Part shown: positions 25,001 through 35,724 of the stretch, piece after piece
How positions within the stretch are numbered: position 1 is the first letter of the stretch
How the letters are laid out: each line of letters begins with the position of its first letter
Origin: Proteles cristata cristata
Taxonomy: Eukaryota; Chordata; Mammalia; Carnivora; Hyaenidae
Length of the DNA stretch: 64,000 nucleotides
Assembly (NCBI GenBank): GCA_017311185.1
Contig: JAESUZ010000132.1
Coordinates: 744,001-808,000, forward strand
Direction: 5' to 3'
The notes under the pieces: model-generated
What the model was told of the DNA's origin: nothing
Database searches by the model: none
Seen by the model: only the letters and a program-made list of their open reading frames with translations
Translations under genes and position numbers: made by a program

Positions 25001-28000
25001 CCTACTGCATGCTGTACTAGGGGCCGGGGCAGGCCGTGGAGCTGGGCCAGACACAGGGTCTCCCTCAGCAGCCAGGGTGGAGGGGCCCCGCCGGGTGGAC
25101 CACCCTCGCGCCTCTGCCAGCCTTTTCCTTAGCAGGGCTGGCGTGCCCAGTTACCTCACCAACAGCATGCCCACCCTGGAGCGCTTCCCCATCAGCTTCA
25201 AGACCTATTTCTCAGGGAACTACTTCCGCCACATCGTGCTGGGGGTGAACTTCGGCGGCCGCTACGGGGCATTGGGCATGAGCCGGCGCGAGGACCTTAT
25301 GTACAAGCCGCCAGCCTTCCGCACGCTCAGCGACCTCGTGCTGGACTATGAGGCCGCCTACGGCCGCTGCTGGCACGTGCTCAAGAAGGTGAAGCTGGGC
25401 CAGTGCGTGTCCCACGACCCGCACAGCGTGGAGCAGATCGAGTGGAAGCACTCTGTGCTCGACGTGGACAGGCTGGGCCGCGAGGATTTCCGCAAGGAGC
25501 TGGAGCGCCACGCCCGTGACATGCGGCTCAAGGTCAGTGCCGGTGCCCACCCTCCACCGGGCTGTGGGAATAGAAGGGCCACTGCTTCTCCAGGGAATGG
25601 CCACCAGCCCCCTCCCCTGGGTTCCCACCCCAGCAGATGTGGTGTGAGGCTCGAGGGAAGTGATGTGGTGAACAGTCTATTGTTGCTCCTTCTTGACAGG
25701 GTCCCTGCTGGTGGGCGGGCCGGGGAAGGCCCTGGGAGAAGGCAGCAGGTGAGCAGAGTGTGGGTAGAGGGCAAGTCCGGAACCTGGAGAGAAGGGCGGG
25801 GGTAAGCCCCTCCATGGAGCCGCTGGTTGGGAAACCATAGGCTGCCTGGAGGGAAAGTAGGGCCTGGTGCAAGGAGCCTCCATCAGTCTTGTGTATCCTG
25901 ACTCTTGACCCCTCAACCCCCACATTCAATAAAGGACTGAGGAGGAAGTCAGAAAAAGGAAGGAAGTCATGCCATAGGAAGACAAGGAGGACGGTTGTTC
26001 CTTCTCCCTCTTTCCCACCCGCCTTGAACAGGAGAGCAGGGGGGCAGGGGGTTGTTTACCCCAGCAGGTGGGCGGAGCTGCTGAGAAGCCTGCCCCCAGC
26101 CCAGCCTTACAATGAACAGAATCGTGGCCTCTCTTTGGGTCCCCCTGGACAGGGTGCCTCCCCTAGGGCCTTCCTGGTTTTCCGGGGTGTTCAGCGCCTC
26201 CCCATTGCTTGTTCAGGAGGCCAGCTGGTGGCAGGCGGAAGCTCTATTTTCAGGGGAGGAAACTGAGGTCCAGGGAGCCCAGGAGCCTGCTTACAGGCGA
26301 CGAGGAGATTGGACAGGAGCTGTCTTTAGATGGGGGATGCAGGCATGTCACAGGGGCCCCAGTAGAGCTCTGTTCTACCTCAGCCGTGACCTTGTGCGGT
26401 GACCACACCTTTCCCCAGGGTAGCAGCCAGCTGCAGTGACCCTGCTGGGCTCTCAGGGGCTGGCCCTCCCCTGCCTTTCACCAGTTGCCCAGAACCCTGG
26501 CTTCTGCTGCTGGAGTAGAACGGGCTTCGGAGGAACGGGCTGGACCTAGAGTTGGAGCCAAGAGTTACCTATTCTTTCCCAGTCTATCTGGCGCTAAGGA
26601 CTCCCCACGTTATTTGCCCCCATCCAGCACCGCCACAGTATACCCTGTTCTTCCCGTCAAGCTGACCACGCTGTACAGGTGATTCGGTTGCTTTTCTCAT
26701 TTTTTTGTTCATCATCTGTAGCCACCAGTCTGAACTTCTGTTTCTCTTGAGATCACCAGTCCCCCTTGGGGCTGGTGGGATCCCAGCCCAGAGCTCAGAC
26801 ATAGGCTGCTCCCCCTGCTGTCCTGTTTACCTGGCATGGTTAAATGGCCCTTTCTGTGAGGGCTGCTGACAACAGCGCAGAGCTCAGTGACTTCCCACCA
26901 AGTGCAGGCCGCCCTGCAGTGACCTCTGCCCTGGCAGCTTTTGTTCCTGGGAAACAGGTTTGGGATGACCGTGGGGATGGGGCAGCCTCAGCCCTTTTGG
27001 CTCGGACAAGGCAGGAGGGGTTCTGGGGAAGCCCTCAGTGAGACTTTGTTTCTTCCTCCCCCCCAGATTGGCAAAGGGACTGGCCCGCCCTCCCCCACCA
27101 AGGACCGGAAGAAGGACATTTCGTCCCCACAGAGGGGCCAGTCCAGCCCCCACCGCAGGAACAGCCGCAGCGAAAGGCGGTGAGGGATGGGGTCATGCCT
27201 GGGGGGCTGGTGAGGGACTGGGGTCAGGGCTTGGGGAGCCTGAAGAAGGCTTTTCCGTCTCATCTTCTAGATCCCCATGTTTCCTCACCCTTTTCCGACC
27301 CTTCCTTTTTTTGTCTCCACCAGAGGCAGGTGACGTGGGTTTGGTGGGTTTATGTATTTACGTGTTGACACCTCCTGGTAGCAGTGCTGTCCCATTTCCC
27401 CTGGGAAAATGCCACTCACTGGGCCCGTGGCTCCCCTGCGTTGGGCCCTGGTGCCGGAGCAAGAGGACCCACACAGAGGGTCTGAGACAGCTCATGTGCG
27501 GGTGGGGGTAGGGCCCCCGCCAGACTGTGAACTCTCCCAGCAGTTGGGAGAGGTTAACATCAGATGGCGGCTGGCAAGCGGCTTTGAACATTAACTCTTG
27601 CTCCTGCGAGAAACATCCCATTAAAATACCAGGCCACCACCTCTGGTTTGTCTCCTAGGAGTCAAGTCGATCTGGCCCTTGCTTTAGTATCCTTGTCATT
27701 GAGCAGCCACAGCTCAGGGATGATTAAGGGGCACAAGCAGGCCTCTGATATGCAGTGTCATTCACTTGGAGCCAGGCAGCTTTTGTAGAGAACAAGATTC
27801 CCCACGTAGAGAGTTACACAGTTAGACGTTTCATCCGACTGCGGATTAGGGGCCCTCCAGCAAAGAGCGGGAGCCTGTGAGAGCGTGTAGCAACCACACT
27901 CAGGACAACACAGGCAGGCCGGGGCTCCAGAAATGCACCTCCACGGGGACTTTACTGCTGCATTTGGGGCACCTTGATGAATGGAGGGGGAGCGACCAGG

Positions 28001-28151
28001 AGCAGCCACTGTTTGTTCCCTCCTCCCCCACCTCCCTGCCAGGCCACTCACCCTTTCTCCCTTCTCTTGTCCCTGCAGGCCATCGGGTGAGAAGAAGCCT
28101 TCTGAGCCCAAAGCCATGCCAGACCTCAATGGGTACCAGATTCGAGTGTGA
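12703..28151 (+). CDS. VASH1: VASH1, vasohibin-1 (tubulin tyrosine carboxypeptidase), seven coding exons
   Basis: Seven exons (12703-13005, 19806-19894, 20978-21034, 22396-22470, 25151-25532, 27067-27179, 28079-28151) join in frame to 363 codons plus TGA; the human protein has 365 residues and the difference lies in the low-complexity N-terminus. From family knowledge, VASH1 with its partner SVBP removes the C-terminal tyrosine of alpha-tubulin, and it is a secreted or cytosolic inhibitor of angiogenesis. The transglutaminase-like Cys-His-Ser triad is present: Cys167 (exon 4, in IKCLEAV), His202 (exon 5, in YFRHIVL) and Ser219 (exon 5, in LGMSRRE), matching human 169/204/221. The N-terminus is Gly/Ala-rich then acidic. 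The C-terminus (from about residue 303) is basic and Ser/Pro/Arg-rich, ending in YQIRV. The ATG at 12703 has G at -3 and gives the known start MPGGKK. Family identity is near certain. Confidence 0.97.
13237..13493 (-). mobile_element. Carnivore SINE in VASH1 intron 1
   Basis: Minus copy with long AT-rich tail, GA-rich body and ending in 'ccgactgagccactcaggca'. Flanks show an imperfect target duplication (actttcatccc / acttccatccc). Confidence 0.87.
13655..13800. repeat. MIR/L2-like fragment
   Basis: 'cattttacagatagaaaagc', 'cacagctagtaagtggcaga' and 'gccaggactcaa' are the usual MIRb-type core. Confidence 0.6.
14061..14305 (-). mobile_element. Carnivore SINE in VASH1 intron 1
   Basis: Minus copy from T/A-rich tail to 'ccactcaggcgcccc'. 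The 9-bp TGATCTTTG flanks both sides (14052-14060 and 14306-14314) as target duplication. Confidence 0.9.
14698..15067 (-). mobile_element. 5'-truncated L1 3' end
   Basis: T-run (reverse A-tail) then 'aatgtacatccaagttagca' and 'aatttcaggagtagattcc', the carnivore L1 3' end in reverse. A 17-bp duplication (TCTAATRTTTTATTCTT, one mismatch) flanks it at 14681-14697 and 15068-15084. Confidence 0.85.
15190..15350 (+). repeat. MIR fragment
   Basis: 'cctcaacctgtctgagcc', 'ttttctcatctgtacaatgg' and 'gttaaatgagag' in MIR order. Confidence 0.6.
16335..16500 (+). repeat. MIR fragment
   Basis: 'catgtgacctccttgtgcc', 'tcagtttcctcagctgttaa' and 'atggggataatag' in MIR order. Confidence 0.65.
16623..16838 (-). 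mobile_element. Carnivore SINE in VASH1 intron 1 with exact 18-bp duplication
   Basis: Minus copy ending 'ctaccaggcgcccc'. TGAAGGGCAGCCATTTCT is present unchanged on both sides (16605-16622 and 16839-16856), a textbook L1-mediated target duplication. Confidence 0.93.
17125..17310. repeat. MIR/L2-like fragment
   Basis: 'ctctgcggcccatttcacc', 'aggcatctgaggcacag' and 'tggcagagctgggatttgg' resemble the MIRb/L2 core. Confidence 0.5.
19806..19894 (+). CDS. VASH1: VASH1 coding exon 2
   Basis: The acceptor is ...tccctag|ATCCCC and the donor CTGCA|gtatcc. The 89 nt encode [10 protein letters not shown]...RYIRELQ. It leaves two bases of a Gln codon, completed by the first G of exon 3. The reading matches vasohibin-1 residue for residue as far as I recall it. 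Confidence 0.95.
19895..20977 (+). other. VASH1: VASH1 intron 2
   Basis: 1.08 kb of unique-looking GC-rich intron from gtatcc to cccgcag. I see no repeat or other feature in it. Confidence 0.85.
20978..21034 (+). CDS. VASH1: VASH1 coding exon 3
   Basis: A short 57-nt exon between acceptor cccgcag|GTAC and donor ACAGG|gtaagt. It encodes [19 protein letters not shown]. Phase is 2 on both sides. Confidence 0.95.
21035..22395 (+). other. VASH1: VASH1 intron 3
   Basis: 1.36 kb from gtaagt to ccccag. No recognisable repeat or other feature was seen. Confidence 0.85.
22396..22470 (+). CDS. VASH1: VASH1 coding exon 4 (catalytic Cys)
   Basis: 75 nt between ...ttccccag|GCTGATGG and GGAAT|gtatcc, encoding [24 protein letters not shown]. 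Cys167 is the nucleophile of the vasohibin carboxypeptidase site. Reading on into the intron gives a TAG after four codons. Confidence 0.95.
23975..24120 (+). repeat. MIR fragment in VASH1 intron 4
   Basis: 'agctctgcagtttatccacc', 'gtgaccccaagctaattccc' and 'ctcacaaggttgtgagg' in MIR order. Confidence 0.6.
24195..24330. mobile_element. L2-like fragment in VASH1 intron 4
   Basis: 'cttattgagtaactactagg', 'tgcctggctctgtgctgg' and 'gtttacgttctagcagg' match the L2 3' segment. Confidence 0.65.
24812..24834 (+). repeat. GGAG-type simple repeat
   Basis: A run of AGGA/GGGA units (aggaaggagggagggaggga...) in VASH1 intron 4. Confidence 0.75.
25151..25532 (+). CDS. VASH1: VASH1 coding exon 5 (catalytic His and Ser, core domain)
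   Basis: The largest coding exon (382 nt), from gtgcccag|TTACCTC to CTCAAG|gtcagt. It encodes the core of the fold with His202 and Ser219, the [11 protein letters not shown] segment and [14 protein letters not shown]. The acceptor has only a short pyrimidine-poor stretch before its AG; a stronger tract and a CAG lie 17 nt upstream. Compared with the human sequence as I recall it, a few positions differ conservatively (NFGGRY for NFAGRY, GQCVSH for GQSVSH). Confidence 0.96.
25533..27066 (+). other. VASH1: VASH1 intron 5
   Basis: 1.53 kb from gtcagt to ...cccccag. The frame of exon 5 stays open for 90 further codons into it (stop at 25803-25805), and an AATAAA follows at 25928-25933. Confidence 0.85.
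27067..27179 (+). CDS. VASH1: VASH1 coding exon 6 (basic tail)
   Basis: 113 nt between ...cccccag|ATTGGC and AGGCG|gtgagg. It encodes [17 protein letters not shown]... and a Ser/Arg-rich run ([13 protein letters not shown]), a basic disordered tail. Phase 0 in, phase 2 out. Confidence 0.95.
27180..28078 (+). other. VASH1: VASH1 intron 6
   Basis: 0.9 kb from gtgagg to tccctgcag. No repeat recognised. Confidence 0.85.
28079..28151 (+). CDS. VASH1: VASH1 coding exon 7 and stop
   Basis: The acceptor is tccctgcag|GCCATCGG. It encodes [23 protein letters not shown] followed by TGA at 28149-28151. The C-terminus YQIRV is that of vasohibin-1. The exon continues as the long 3'UTR. Confidence 0.95.
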
Positions 28152-31100
28152 GGCACGTGGCAGAGCCCAGCCTCACCGCTTCCGGGGGTTGGGATCCGTC
28201 TCCCAGAACCAGCCGCATTCATGGGGAAGACGGGGCTGGGGAGCGGGCGGGGTGGGAGGCAGCAGGAAGAACCTGTCCCAGCTCAGCCCCGCAAGCCGCT
28301 GTCCCTCCTGCTGGGCTAAGCCCTCTAACTCTGGGCCAAGAAGCAGTTAGTGTTTTCTTCGGAGTTTCTAACCCAATAACTGAAGTTTAAGAGATTTAGG
28401 GAAAACTTAAAACTAATGGATCTGCCAGTGGCCGGAAGGCCAGTGCTTAGGAGATCTAAGTACCACAAGGCTGGGCAGGGAGGGGGCTGCTGGCTCTGCT
28501 GGTGTCTCTCTGGGACTTGGGTCCATCCTATCTGTGGGGACTGTCCCAGCCCCACTAAGCCTGTGGCAGGATGGGGGTGGGATGCGGGCAGGGGTAGAGG
28601 TGTTCCTCCAGTTCTGTCTGCCCTGGCAGAATCTTCACCCAGGGAACGGGAAGCAGGGTAGAATCCATCCTGGGAAAGGTCTGTGTGGCCGGTGTCAGGA
28701 GCTTGGCACTAGGCCACATCTGCCCCAAGAGCAGAGTCCGTGGCCCAGGACGGCCCCGGGCCCTGTGGCCCATGGACAGCACAGTGTGGGCTGTGGGAGA
28801 GCCCAACAGAGACCACTGGGGGAGGAGCTGCTGGGCCCAGATCCTACCTAGTCTCCTTATTTAGCCCAGCTCTGCTGGCTGCTGAAGCCGGGGGCTCCCT
28901 GGAGAGGGACCAGGCCTTGCCCAAGGCCCAGAGTCATCCTGGGCTCAGCATGACTGTAGGGACTGAACGGCCTCGGTGGGTCCAGGCAGTGTGGCTGCGG
29001 ATAGAGTGAGAGACTCAGGCCCGGGGCTGTCCCCTGGCAGTCCTGTCCCTAAGGGCATGGGGGCAGGGGAGGCACTGCTACTCCCCCCTTTCTATTACCT
29101 CAGTCCTTGCTGTGAAAATGAAGACCAGATCGGGATGCTTGCACTTCATGCCTGTGTCCCCTCATTTAGCAGCCTGTCCGGGCTTGGGGGTGCCACTTAT
29201 GATCAGGCCTGTTGTGTGTGGCCTGTCAGGGAAGAATCTGAACACCAGGAGTCCGCACAGTGTGCCTGGCAAGTGTGAGATCCCCGGCAGGCAAGTGAGA
29301 GGTGGAAAGAAGTTGGCCACTTTGGGGGAAGGTTCTGGAAGCTCAGACGACAAGGTGGTGGTAGGACAAGGGTGCAGCTGACACCATGGAGGAGCGGCGC
29401 CTGAGAACTGGGGAGCGTACGTGAGAAAAGGATGTGGGGGAGAGTTTAGAATCAGTTGCTTGGGGGAATAGTGAGTTCTCTGTTGCTGGAAGTATCCAAG
29501 CAAAGTCTGGATGGCTACTTGTTGGGAAGCTGTAGAGAGGGTTTGGGTTATGGAAGGGTAGCTGGAGGAAAGGACCATTAACGTTTCATTTCACAGAGAG
29601 GCTCGGGTTCAGCCAGGGGCTGGAGCCTGGAGCAGGGGTGACCAGAACTAGAGTTGTAAACTCAGATGCCCAGGGCGCCAGGCAGGGGGTTAAAAAGGAG
29701 GCCAGCAGGGCTGGGTGGGCACTGTGGCAAACGAGAGACAGCGCATCCCATTCGAGCGGCAGCTACTGCTCTGCGAGACTCAGCTGTGGGCCCTGCATTA
29801 CCAGACTGATTTTTTTCCCCCCAAAAGCCAGAACTCTGAATTTTTCTGTGAAATACCCTGATTTTTAAATGTTGGCAATCAGTTCAGAAAAACGTACAAA
29901 CCCAACATGAAAGAGAATGCCAGCGCGTAGTCTCTGAGGGAGAGTTTGTGCCGGGGAGAAGCCCCCTGAGATGCTGTGAGGTGGAACTGGTGCAGAGCAG
30001 TACGAGGCTTCCCAGAGCAGGCTGGGCCCGGGGAAGGGTCCTCGTCGCTGAAGCTTCTCCCCGTATGGGTCCCGGGGGTGGGGGTGGGGGGCAGCTGGCC
30101 CAGGTTTGTCCTCCTCATGCTCTTTGCAGACCCCACCAGGATCACCAGTGGTGGCAGAGTAGCGATGGTGCAGTTCCCAGCCTGCCAGGGAGATGGATGG
30201 CGCCTGAGAAGCAGAGAAAGAGGGAGGGAGACAGGATGGCTTGGCTGATGTGCCTGCCTGTCGGGGAAGCCCCAGGGGTTGGCAGCTCTTCACACCAGCA
30301 GCTCTGGCCCAGGGCCAGGCCCAGCAGGAGGGCCAGCTGGGCAGTCCCTTAGTCAGGGGCCACCAGGCCCTGGGGAGGGACCTAACCTACCCCTGGACTG
30401 TGGTCCCCAGCCAGACTAATTCAAGGGCCATCATGACCCCTGTGACTCACAGTCCCACCCCCTCCCTGTTTTTGTTTTTAGGGAGTCGGGTACTGGTCCC
30501 CATGTTCCCACATTGACCTGAGGCAGGCGTGGCTCACTCTGGGAGGTGTGCAGCTGAAAGTGAATGAGGCCTTTTCTAGGTCTATGTGTGGGTGCCTCGT
30601 GCAAGCCACTTAGCAGCAGGGGAGGGACTCAGACTCCCCTGTGGACCCCAGGGCTGGAGGGAAGAGAGGTGAGAGGGGATTAGGGTCAGGGAGACAGGAG
30701 GGAGTTGCTCAACCCACAGGCTCCTTCCCCAGAGCCCTCTGGGGAGACGGGCGTGAAATGAGGCCCACCCCTGTTGCCTCCTGCAAGAGGGAGCTGATCA
30801 CCCTGAGCTGCTATCCCCAGGAGCCCCTTCCTCGCTGAGACCTTGGGTCTGTGGAGGCTACCACAGGATACAGTGGTGCTTTTTAACTTATTTTTATTTT
30901 CTCCTATGTAGCAACCCCTCCTCCCCTCCTGAGCGTGTTTACACAGGCTCTGCTCCCTGTGGCTGGCCTGACTGCAGTTTCTGGGGAGGCAGGGGCAGGG
31001 ACTCCGGGGCCTTAGGCACCATCCTTGATTTCACCTCATCTACTTCCTGTGAGGAACAGGGGCCTGGCTCCTGACTCAGGACTGCCTTCCATCACCCAGT

Positions 31101-32090
31101 GGGGGCTCCTCTGCCCCTAGGGGTGGGGCTGCTGGCCGAGGAGACCCCAAGGTGAGGTCAGAGAAAGCTGCTTCATGAAGGTGGGTCGGGGTGGCGAGGA
31201 CTGGTCCCCAAAGCCTCTCACCTTGTGCTTAGTGCCAGCTCTGAACACTGGGAAACTGGGTTTTGAGCGCCTTCCTGCCCACCTAACTGCCAGTCCTCTC
31301 CCTCCCTCCCATGGCCTCAACACAGTCATGTTCCTCTCACCCATCATGCCAGACCCCATTCTTCCTAGCTGTGGCCCAGTGGGGAGGGTAGCACCCCCCA
31401 GCCCGGGTGCCATGAAGCCTAGGGCCAGGGTTCCAAGGAACAGAAAGGGCCCAGAGGTTGGCAGTGTCTGATTTCTGGCTGTCTGCCAGCACATGCCCCA
31501 TTCCTTCCAGCTTGGACTTGACCTCCTGGCTCTGAGATAGGATCCAGTTCTGGTCAGCAGCATACCTGGAGGCCCATGTGTCTGTGTGCACCTGGGTCCC
31601 CTGCCTGAGTAGCTTTTTGGCTCCGATGCAACACCACCCCCAGGCCCACCCTCTGGCCTTGAAGTAGAGGAAAGTGCAAAGCTGGGCCAGCATGTTGACC
31701 ACCTTCTTTGTGCCAGAGCACCCCTGTGCTGCAGTCTTCACTTGTGTCTGCTGAGAAACCAGCTGAAGGGTGGGTGGGTGTCTGGGGTGTGGGGTGAGAG
31801 GGTCCGGCCCCAGGCCGCCCCAGGCTGCTGTGGTGCTCGCTGCAGGCTCCACACCACATCCTGGTGCTCCTGGGTCCCAAGCTCCCCTTTCTCTGGTGTG
31901 CTTGGCCCCAGGGGCCTGGTGATGGGGGACTCCCCTCCCTTAAGCTTTGTGTTGGGCTGCCTGTGGGACCAGACTTTGTCCTTCCTGCTCTTCCCGTGTC
32001 AGTATTGTTCCCTCCCCTCTCACTTTTATTCCCCTCTCATTGCTGTGCTCAGTTTTTTCCTGAAATGAATAAAGGCTCCCGGCTCCGGCT
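28152..32090 (+). other. VASH1: VASH1 3' untranslated region
   Basis: About 3.9 kb of GC-rich sequence from the stop to just beyond the AATAAA at 32068. It has no long frame with coding character and no SINE, although most of the locus is SINE-rich. A block at about 29795-29890 resembles a repeat also seen in ANGEL1 intron 9. Confidence 0.75.
32068..32073 (+). terminator. VASH1: VASH1 poly(A) signal
   Basis: AATAAA followed by GC-rich sequence containing GGCTGGG-like G/T elements. It is the first canonical hexamer I see downstream of the stop codon, giving a 3'UTR of about 3.9 kb. A long 3'UTR is in line with what I recall of the human transcript. Confidence 0.8.
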
Positions 32091-34092
32091 GCAGGGCTGG
32101 GCAGAAGCCACACGGAAGCCTTGTCTCCTTTCCCCTGGGAGCCGGCGCTGGAGCCTGGCCACCCACCAGTGTCCGCCTTGGTGGTTCCAGAAAAAACCTG
32201 ACCAGAGGTGAGGGGATCCCCAAACCAGCCAATGGGAAAGCTTAAGACCTCTGCAGTCAGGGGGACTTCTGAGGTCCCAGACTGTCACCACCTCAGCCTG
32301 CTGAAGCCACTAAGCTCTTGTTGATCCTACCCTGGGGGATCTTTCCTGCTGGCCATAACTGAACCCTTCTCCCTCACACAGCCAGCCTCTGCTCCTCCCA
32401 TCCCAGTCCCCAGCATTTCCCCAGAACAGAGGAGGAAGGATGAGTATTCCCCTAGGAGGGAAGGTTATTTCAGGAAACCATAGCAACAGGGATCTGAAGT
32501 CCCTTCTCAGCACAGTCGCCCACAGTCTCGGTGCAGAATCTACGGTGGCTAAAGCCGCAGCCTTGGAAAACGCCTCTGGTTCCACTCCTCGTCCCTCCTC
32601 CCTCCAGCTCTGGGCCCCGTCCCAACAGTTGCAACCAGACTTGCACAGAAATAGCTTTAGACTCCACAGCCTTATTTTTTACCTGTACCCTCCTCCCTGC
32701 TCCTTTCATCCAGCTGAGAGTAAAGCAAGGACTTGAAAGAAGAGGTAGGGTATTTCCTCCTCCTCATCCCAGCCAATCCCTATCAAGTCTTAGCCAGAAG
32801 TGTGGTTTAGCACAAGGCGCCCTCACTTTCCACGGCATGGTGGTGAGGCATGGCCTCTGGGAAGAGAAACAGTCTACTCCACACATGAACATCTTAGGCT
32901 GGAGACCATCCAATAGAGGCAGTTTTGGTCTTTACAGGTTAATTTAAGTCCAATTTAAATGATACCCAAAAAAAGACCTTTTACTAGAGGTAACCAGAAT
33001 CTATGAATGACATGGATTGTACACCTTTACCCAGAGGCAACATTATAATGTACACATTCAAGTCCAACTAAATACCAAGTCAAGGATCTGTGGATAGACT
33101 TCACTGACATGGGCTCATACACAGGGAGCCCCCCCAGATTGCTCATGTACAAATGAGGGCTGGGCCAGTGCTGGGGCCAGTCTGTCATGAATCCAACAGG
33201 CTCCTTGTGGACACTGCTTAGCTATGACACAGAGGTAAATGTCATCATGAACTTCCGGGAGATCAGGACCCAACTTATGGAGGGTGGGGGGTTACCTCAG
33301 TTCCTGCTGCCCTGTTTCTTTCAGGCTCTCAGTGTGTCCCAGGCTCATTTAGGCACATGACTAATTTGTGCTGGACTTTCAGATGCAGGTGGCACTTCTT
33401 GGAGCCCCGAACACAAAGGGGTTGAGAGCCCTGTCACCCCCATCTACCAGGATCTGACCTCATGACCACTACTGTGGAGGGCAGTGGTGACAAGAAGAGG
33501 TGGCTGTACCAAAGACCAAGGCAGATGGCCCAAATGTGGGCTGCCTGGTAATCCTCAGTGCTTGCCAAGGGGGTCAGGGGACCTGCTGCTGAGGCTTGGC
33601 AGGTGATGAAGAGGTGCCACCTTAGGTCAGCTGGAGGGACAGCTCTCCGGGGATGTGCACTTCCTCCAACCCCCAACAAGATAGGGCTTGTTCATGGGAA
33701 TGACAGCCTCCCAGAATTGCAGTTTAAGTGCAGAGATGCCACTCCTCTCCCCGCTGCTCCTGTGTGGGGCGTCGGGGGCCGAGGAACTGAGGAGGGATGG
33801 GGCAGGAGGCAGAGGCCCCTGGGAAACACATGCGGTCCACATTCTCCTAAGTGGGGCAAGACCTGCACCCTGCCAGGCTCTCATCTGGCTGACTCTTGCC
33901 AGAACAGTTTTGTTTTGTGCATTTGCTCAGGAGGAAAGAAACGGAGAGGAAACGCACACTGGGATGAGTCTGGAAGTGTTGGGGCCGCAAGTCCACTCTC
34001 CTTGGGTGGAAACTAGAGAAGGTGTGCCCCTCCAACTCCTAGAAGAGAGGCCACACCATGCGTTCCATAACCAATCAAAAAACAACCCTTCA

Positions 34093-34303
34093 GGGGCGCC
34101 TGGGTGGCTCAGTCAGTTAAGTGTCTGACTTCGGCTCAGGTTATGATCTCACGGTATGTGGGTTTGAGCCCTGCATTGGGCTCTGTGCTGACAGCCAGCT
34201 CAGAGCCTGGAGCCTGTTTCCAGTTCTGTGCCCCCCGCTCTCTCTCTGACCCTCCCCTGCTCACGCTCTCTCTCTCTCAGAAATAAATAAAACATTAAAA
34301 AAA
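34093..34303 (+). mobile_element. Carnivore SINE between the two genes
   Basis: Plus copy. Head GGGGCGCCTGGGTGGCTCAG, B-box GGTTTGAGCCC, CT-rich 3' part, tail AAATAAATAAAACATT. A short CCTTCAG flanks both ends. Confidence 0.92.
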
Positions 34304-34869
34304 CCTTCAGTTAGTTGCTACACCAAGGCAAAGAACTGGAGAGAAAAACAAAGACAAAAACCAGCAGCAGCAGACTGCTCGTTCATTTCTCCTCACCCCC
34401 CCCACCCCCAGCACATTGTGTTTACCTTCCAGGGTAACCTGTCTCTCCTACTCCAGGAAAGGCTATGGTTCTGAGGAGTGTGAGGAGTCAAGGAATAAAG
34501 CAAAGGAGATGATCAGTTTACCTCTTTGGGAGTTGTTTCCTCGCATATAAATAAAGGTACCCTGAACGCTGCACTGCCACCCCACGGTACCGCTAGCTAC
34601 TGACAGTAGATGTGGAAGCACTGCTTCAACTTAATAAAAGTCTGTGCAGATGTTACGTGACTCAGGAAACCATCCAGGCAGGAAAGGCTCCTGGGGGTGC
34701 ACCTCAAAGCTTGGAGCTATAAAAGAACTCCTAGCCTAGCATGCAGGGCAAAGCATGCAGCCAGCCTGGGGAGAACTACCCGCCTCAGCTCCTGTGAGTG
34801 AGACTCTGCAGCCTTAGCCGCCCGTGCTTGCCAACGCCCAAACACCCCAATCCCAGAGCTGACAATTCC

Positions 34870-34975
34870 TCATGAGTGGAAAGGACTAGTACTTTCATTC
34901 CCATTTCACCAAGATTATGAAACACAAGGGCTTAACTTACCCACAGTCACCAAATGACCAGGCCGACGTGATAAG
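34870..34975. repeat. MIR-like fragment
   Basis: 'cattcccatttcaccaaga' and 'cttacccacagtcaccaaat' resemble the MIRb core in diverged form. Confidence 0.4.
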
Positions 34976-35724
34976 TGGTGTTCTTTATCCCTGGCTGTTT
35001 TCTTTCGACTGAATCCCAACCCAGGTGGTTCAACAGAAGCCCTGGGTAACTTTAGGTAATTCGGATTCTCAGAGGCAGATTCAGAGGTGTGGGGTCTGGA
35101 CTTCCATTCAGGTAAGGCAGGAGCCACACCTGGTTTCAGGGGTTCCCGTGGGCACGTGAGCTCCATGGACCTGCTGCACAAGGAAGCTGGGGGAAGACCT
35201 AAGTACCAGCAGAGTGAAGCCCTGGAAGGAAACCTTTCCAGCAACAGATGGCCCACGGTCCAGCTCCGGTTCCACAATGCAAAAGAGATGATCAGAAATA
35301 GACACTCGGCAAGAGGCAACTGCCATGCACATCATGCCTCACGCAGTGACCTTAGCTTTGACCAGGAAAATACTTCTCACCCCACGTTCGGCACAGACCC
35401 TCCTGAAATGTGGGCAGTGGTAGCAGATGGAATGGGAATGAAAAAAGGTGAAAGAGCAGCTCTCTAGCTTGGTGAGGAGGGAGAAGAGAGCTGGACCCCA
35501 ACAGAAGGCAGGGCACAAGGTTTCTTCAAGCCCCGTTCATCCCAGGCCTCAGAGCAGCCGGAGTATGTGTCAGTTCTCAAGGGTCGATTACACCACTCTC
35601 CGGTGGAGATTTAGGGCCTGAGAGCCCAGCCCAGGATGTCTCTTCCTCCTGGCCACCTCACTCTCCAGGCCTTCTCCCCCACCCTCCCCTGACCTTCGGG
35701 ATCCTAACAAATGACCAACAGCAA

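Larger units (their letters stand above)
22471..25150 (+). other. VASH1: VASH1 intron 4
   Basis: 2.68 kb from gtatcc to gtgcccag. It holds old repeat fragments (a possible L1/MER-like stretch near 23030-23150, MIR near 23975-24120, L2 near 24195-24330) and a GGAG-type simple repeat at about 24812-24834. A stop codon follows four codons after the exon boundary. Confidence 0.85.
32095..35720. other. Gap between the convergent VASH1 and ANGEL1 3' ends
   Basis: About 3.6 kb with one plus-strand SINE (34093-34303) and MIR-like sequence at about 34870-34975. No coding frame was recognised. Confidence 0.75.

Noticed and set aside
25212..25774. Minus-strand frames of 138 codons opposite VASH1 exon 5
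   Set aside because: Antisense shadows of the coding exon; no independent evidence.
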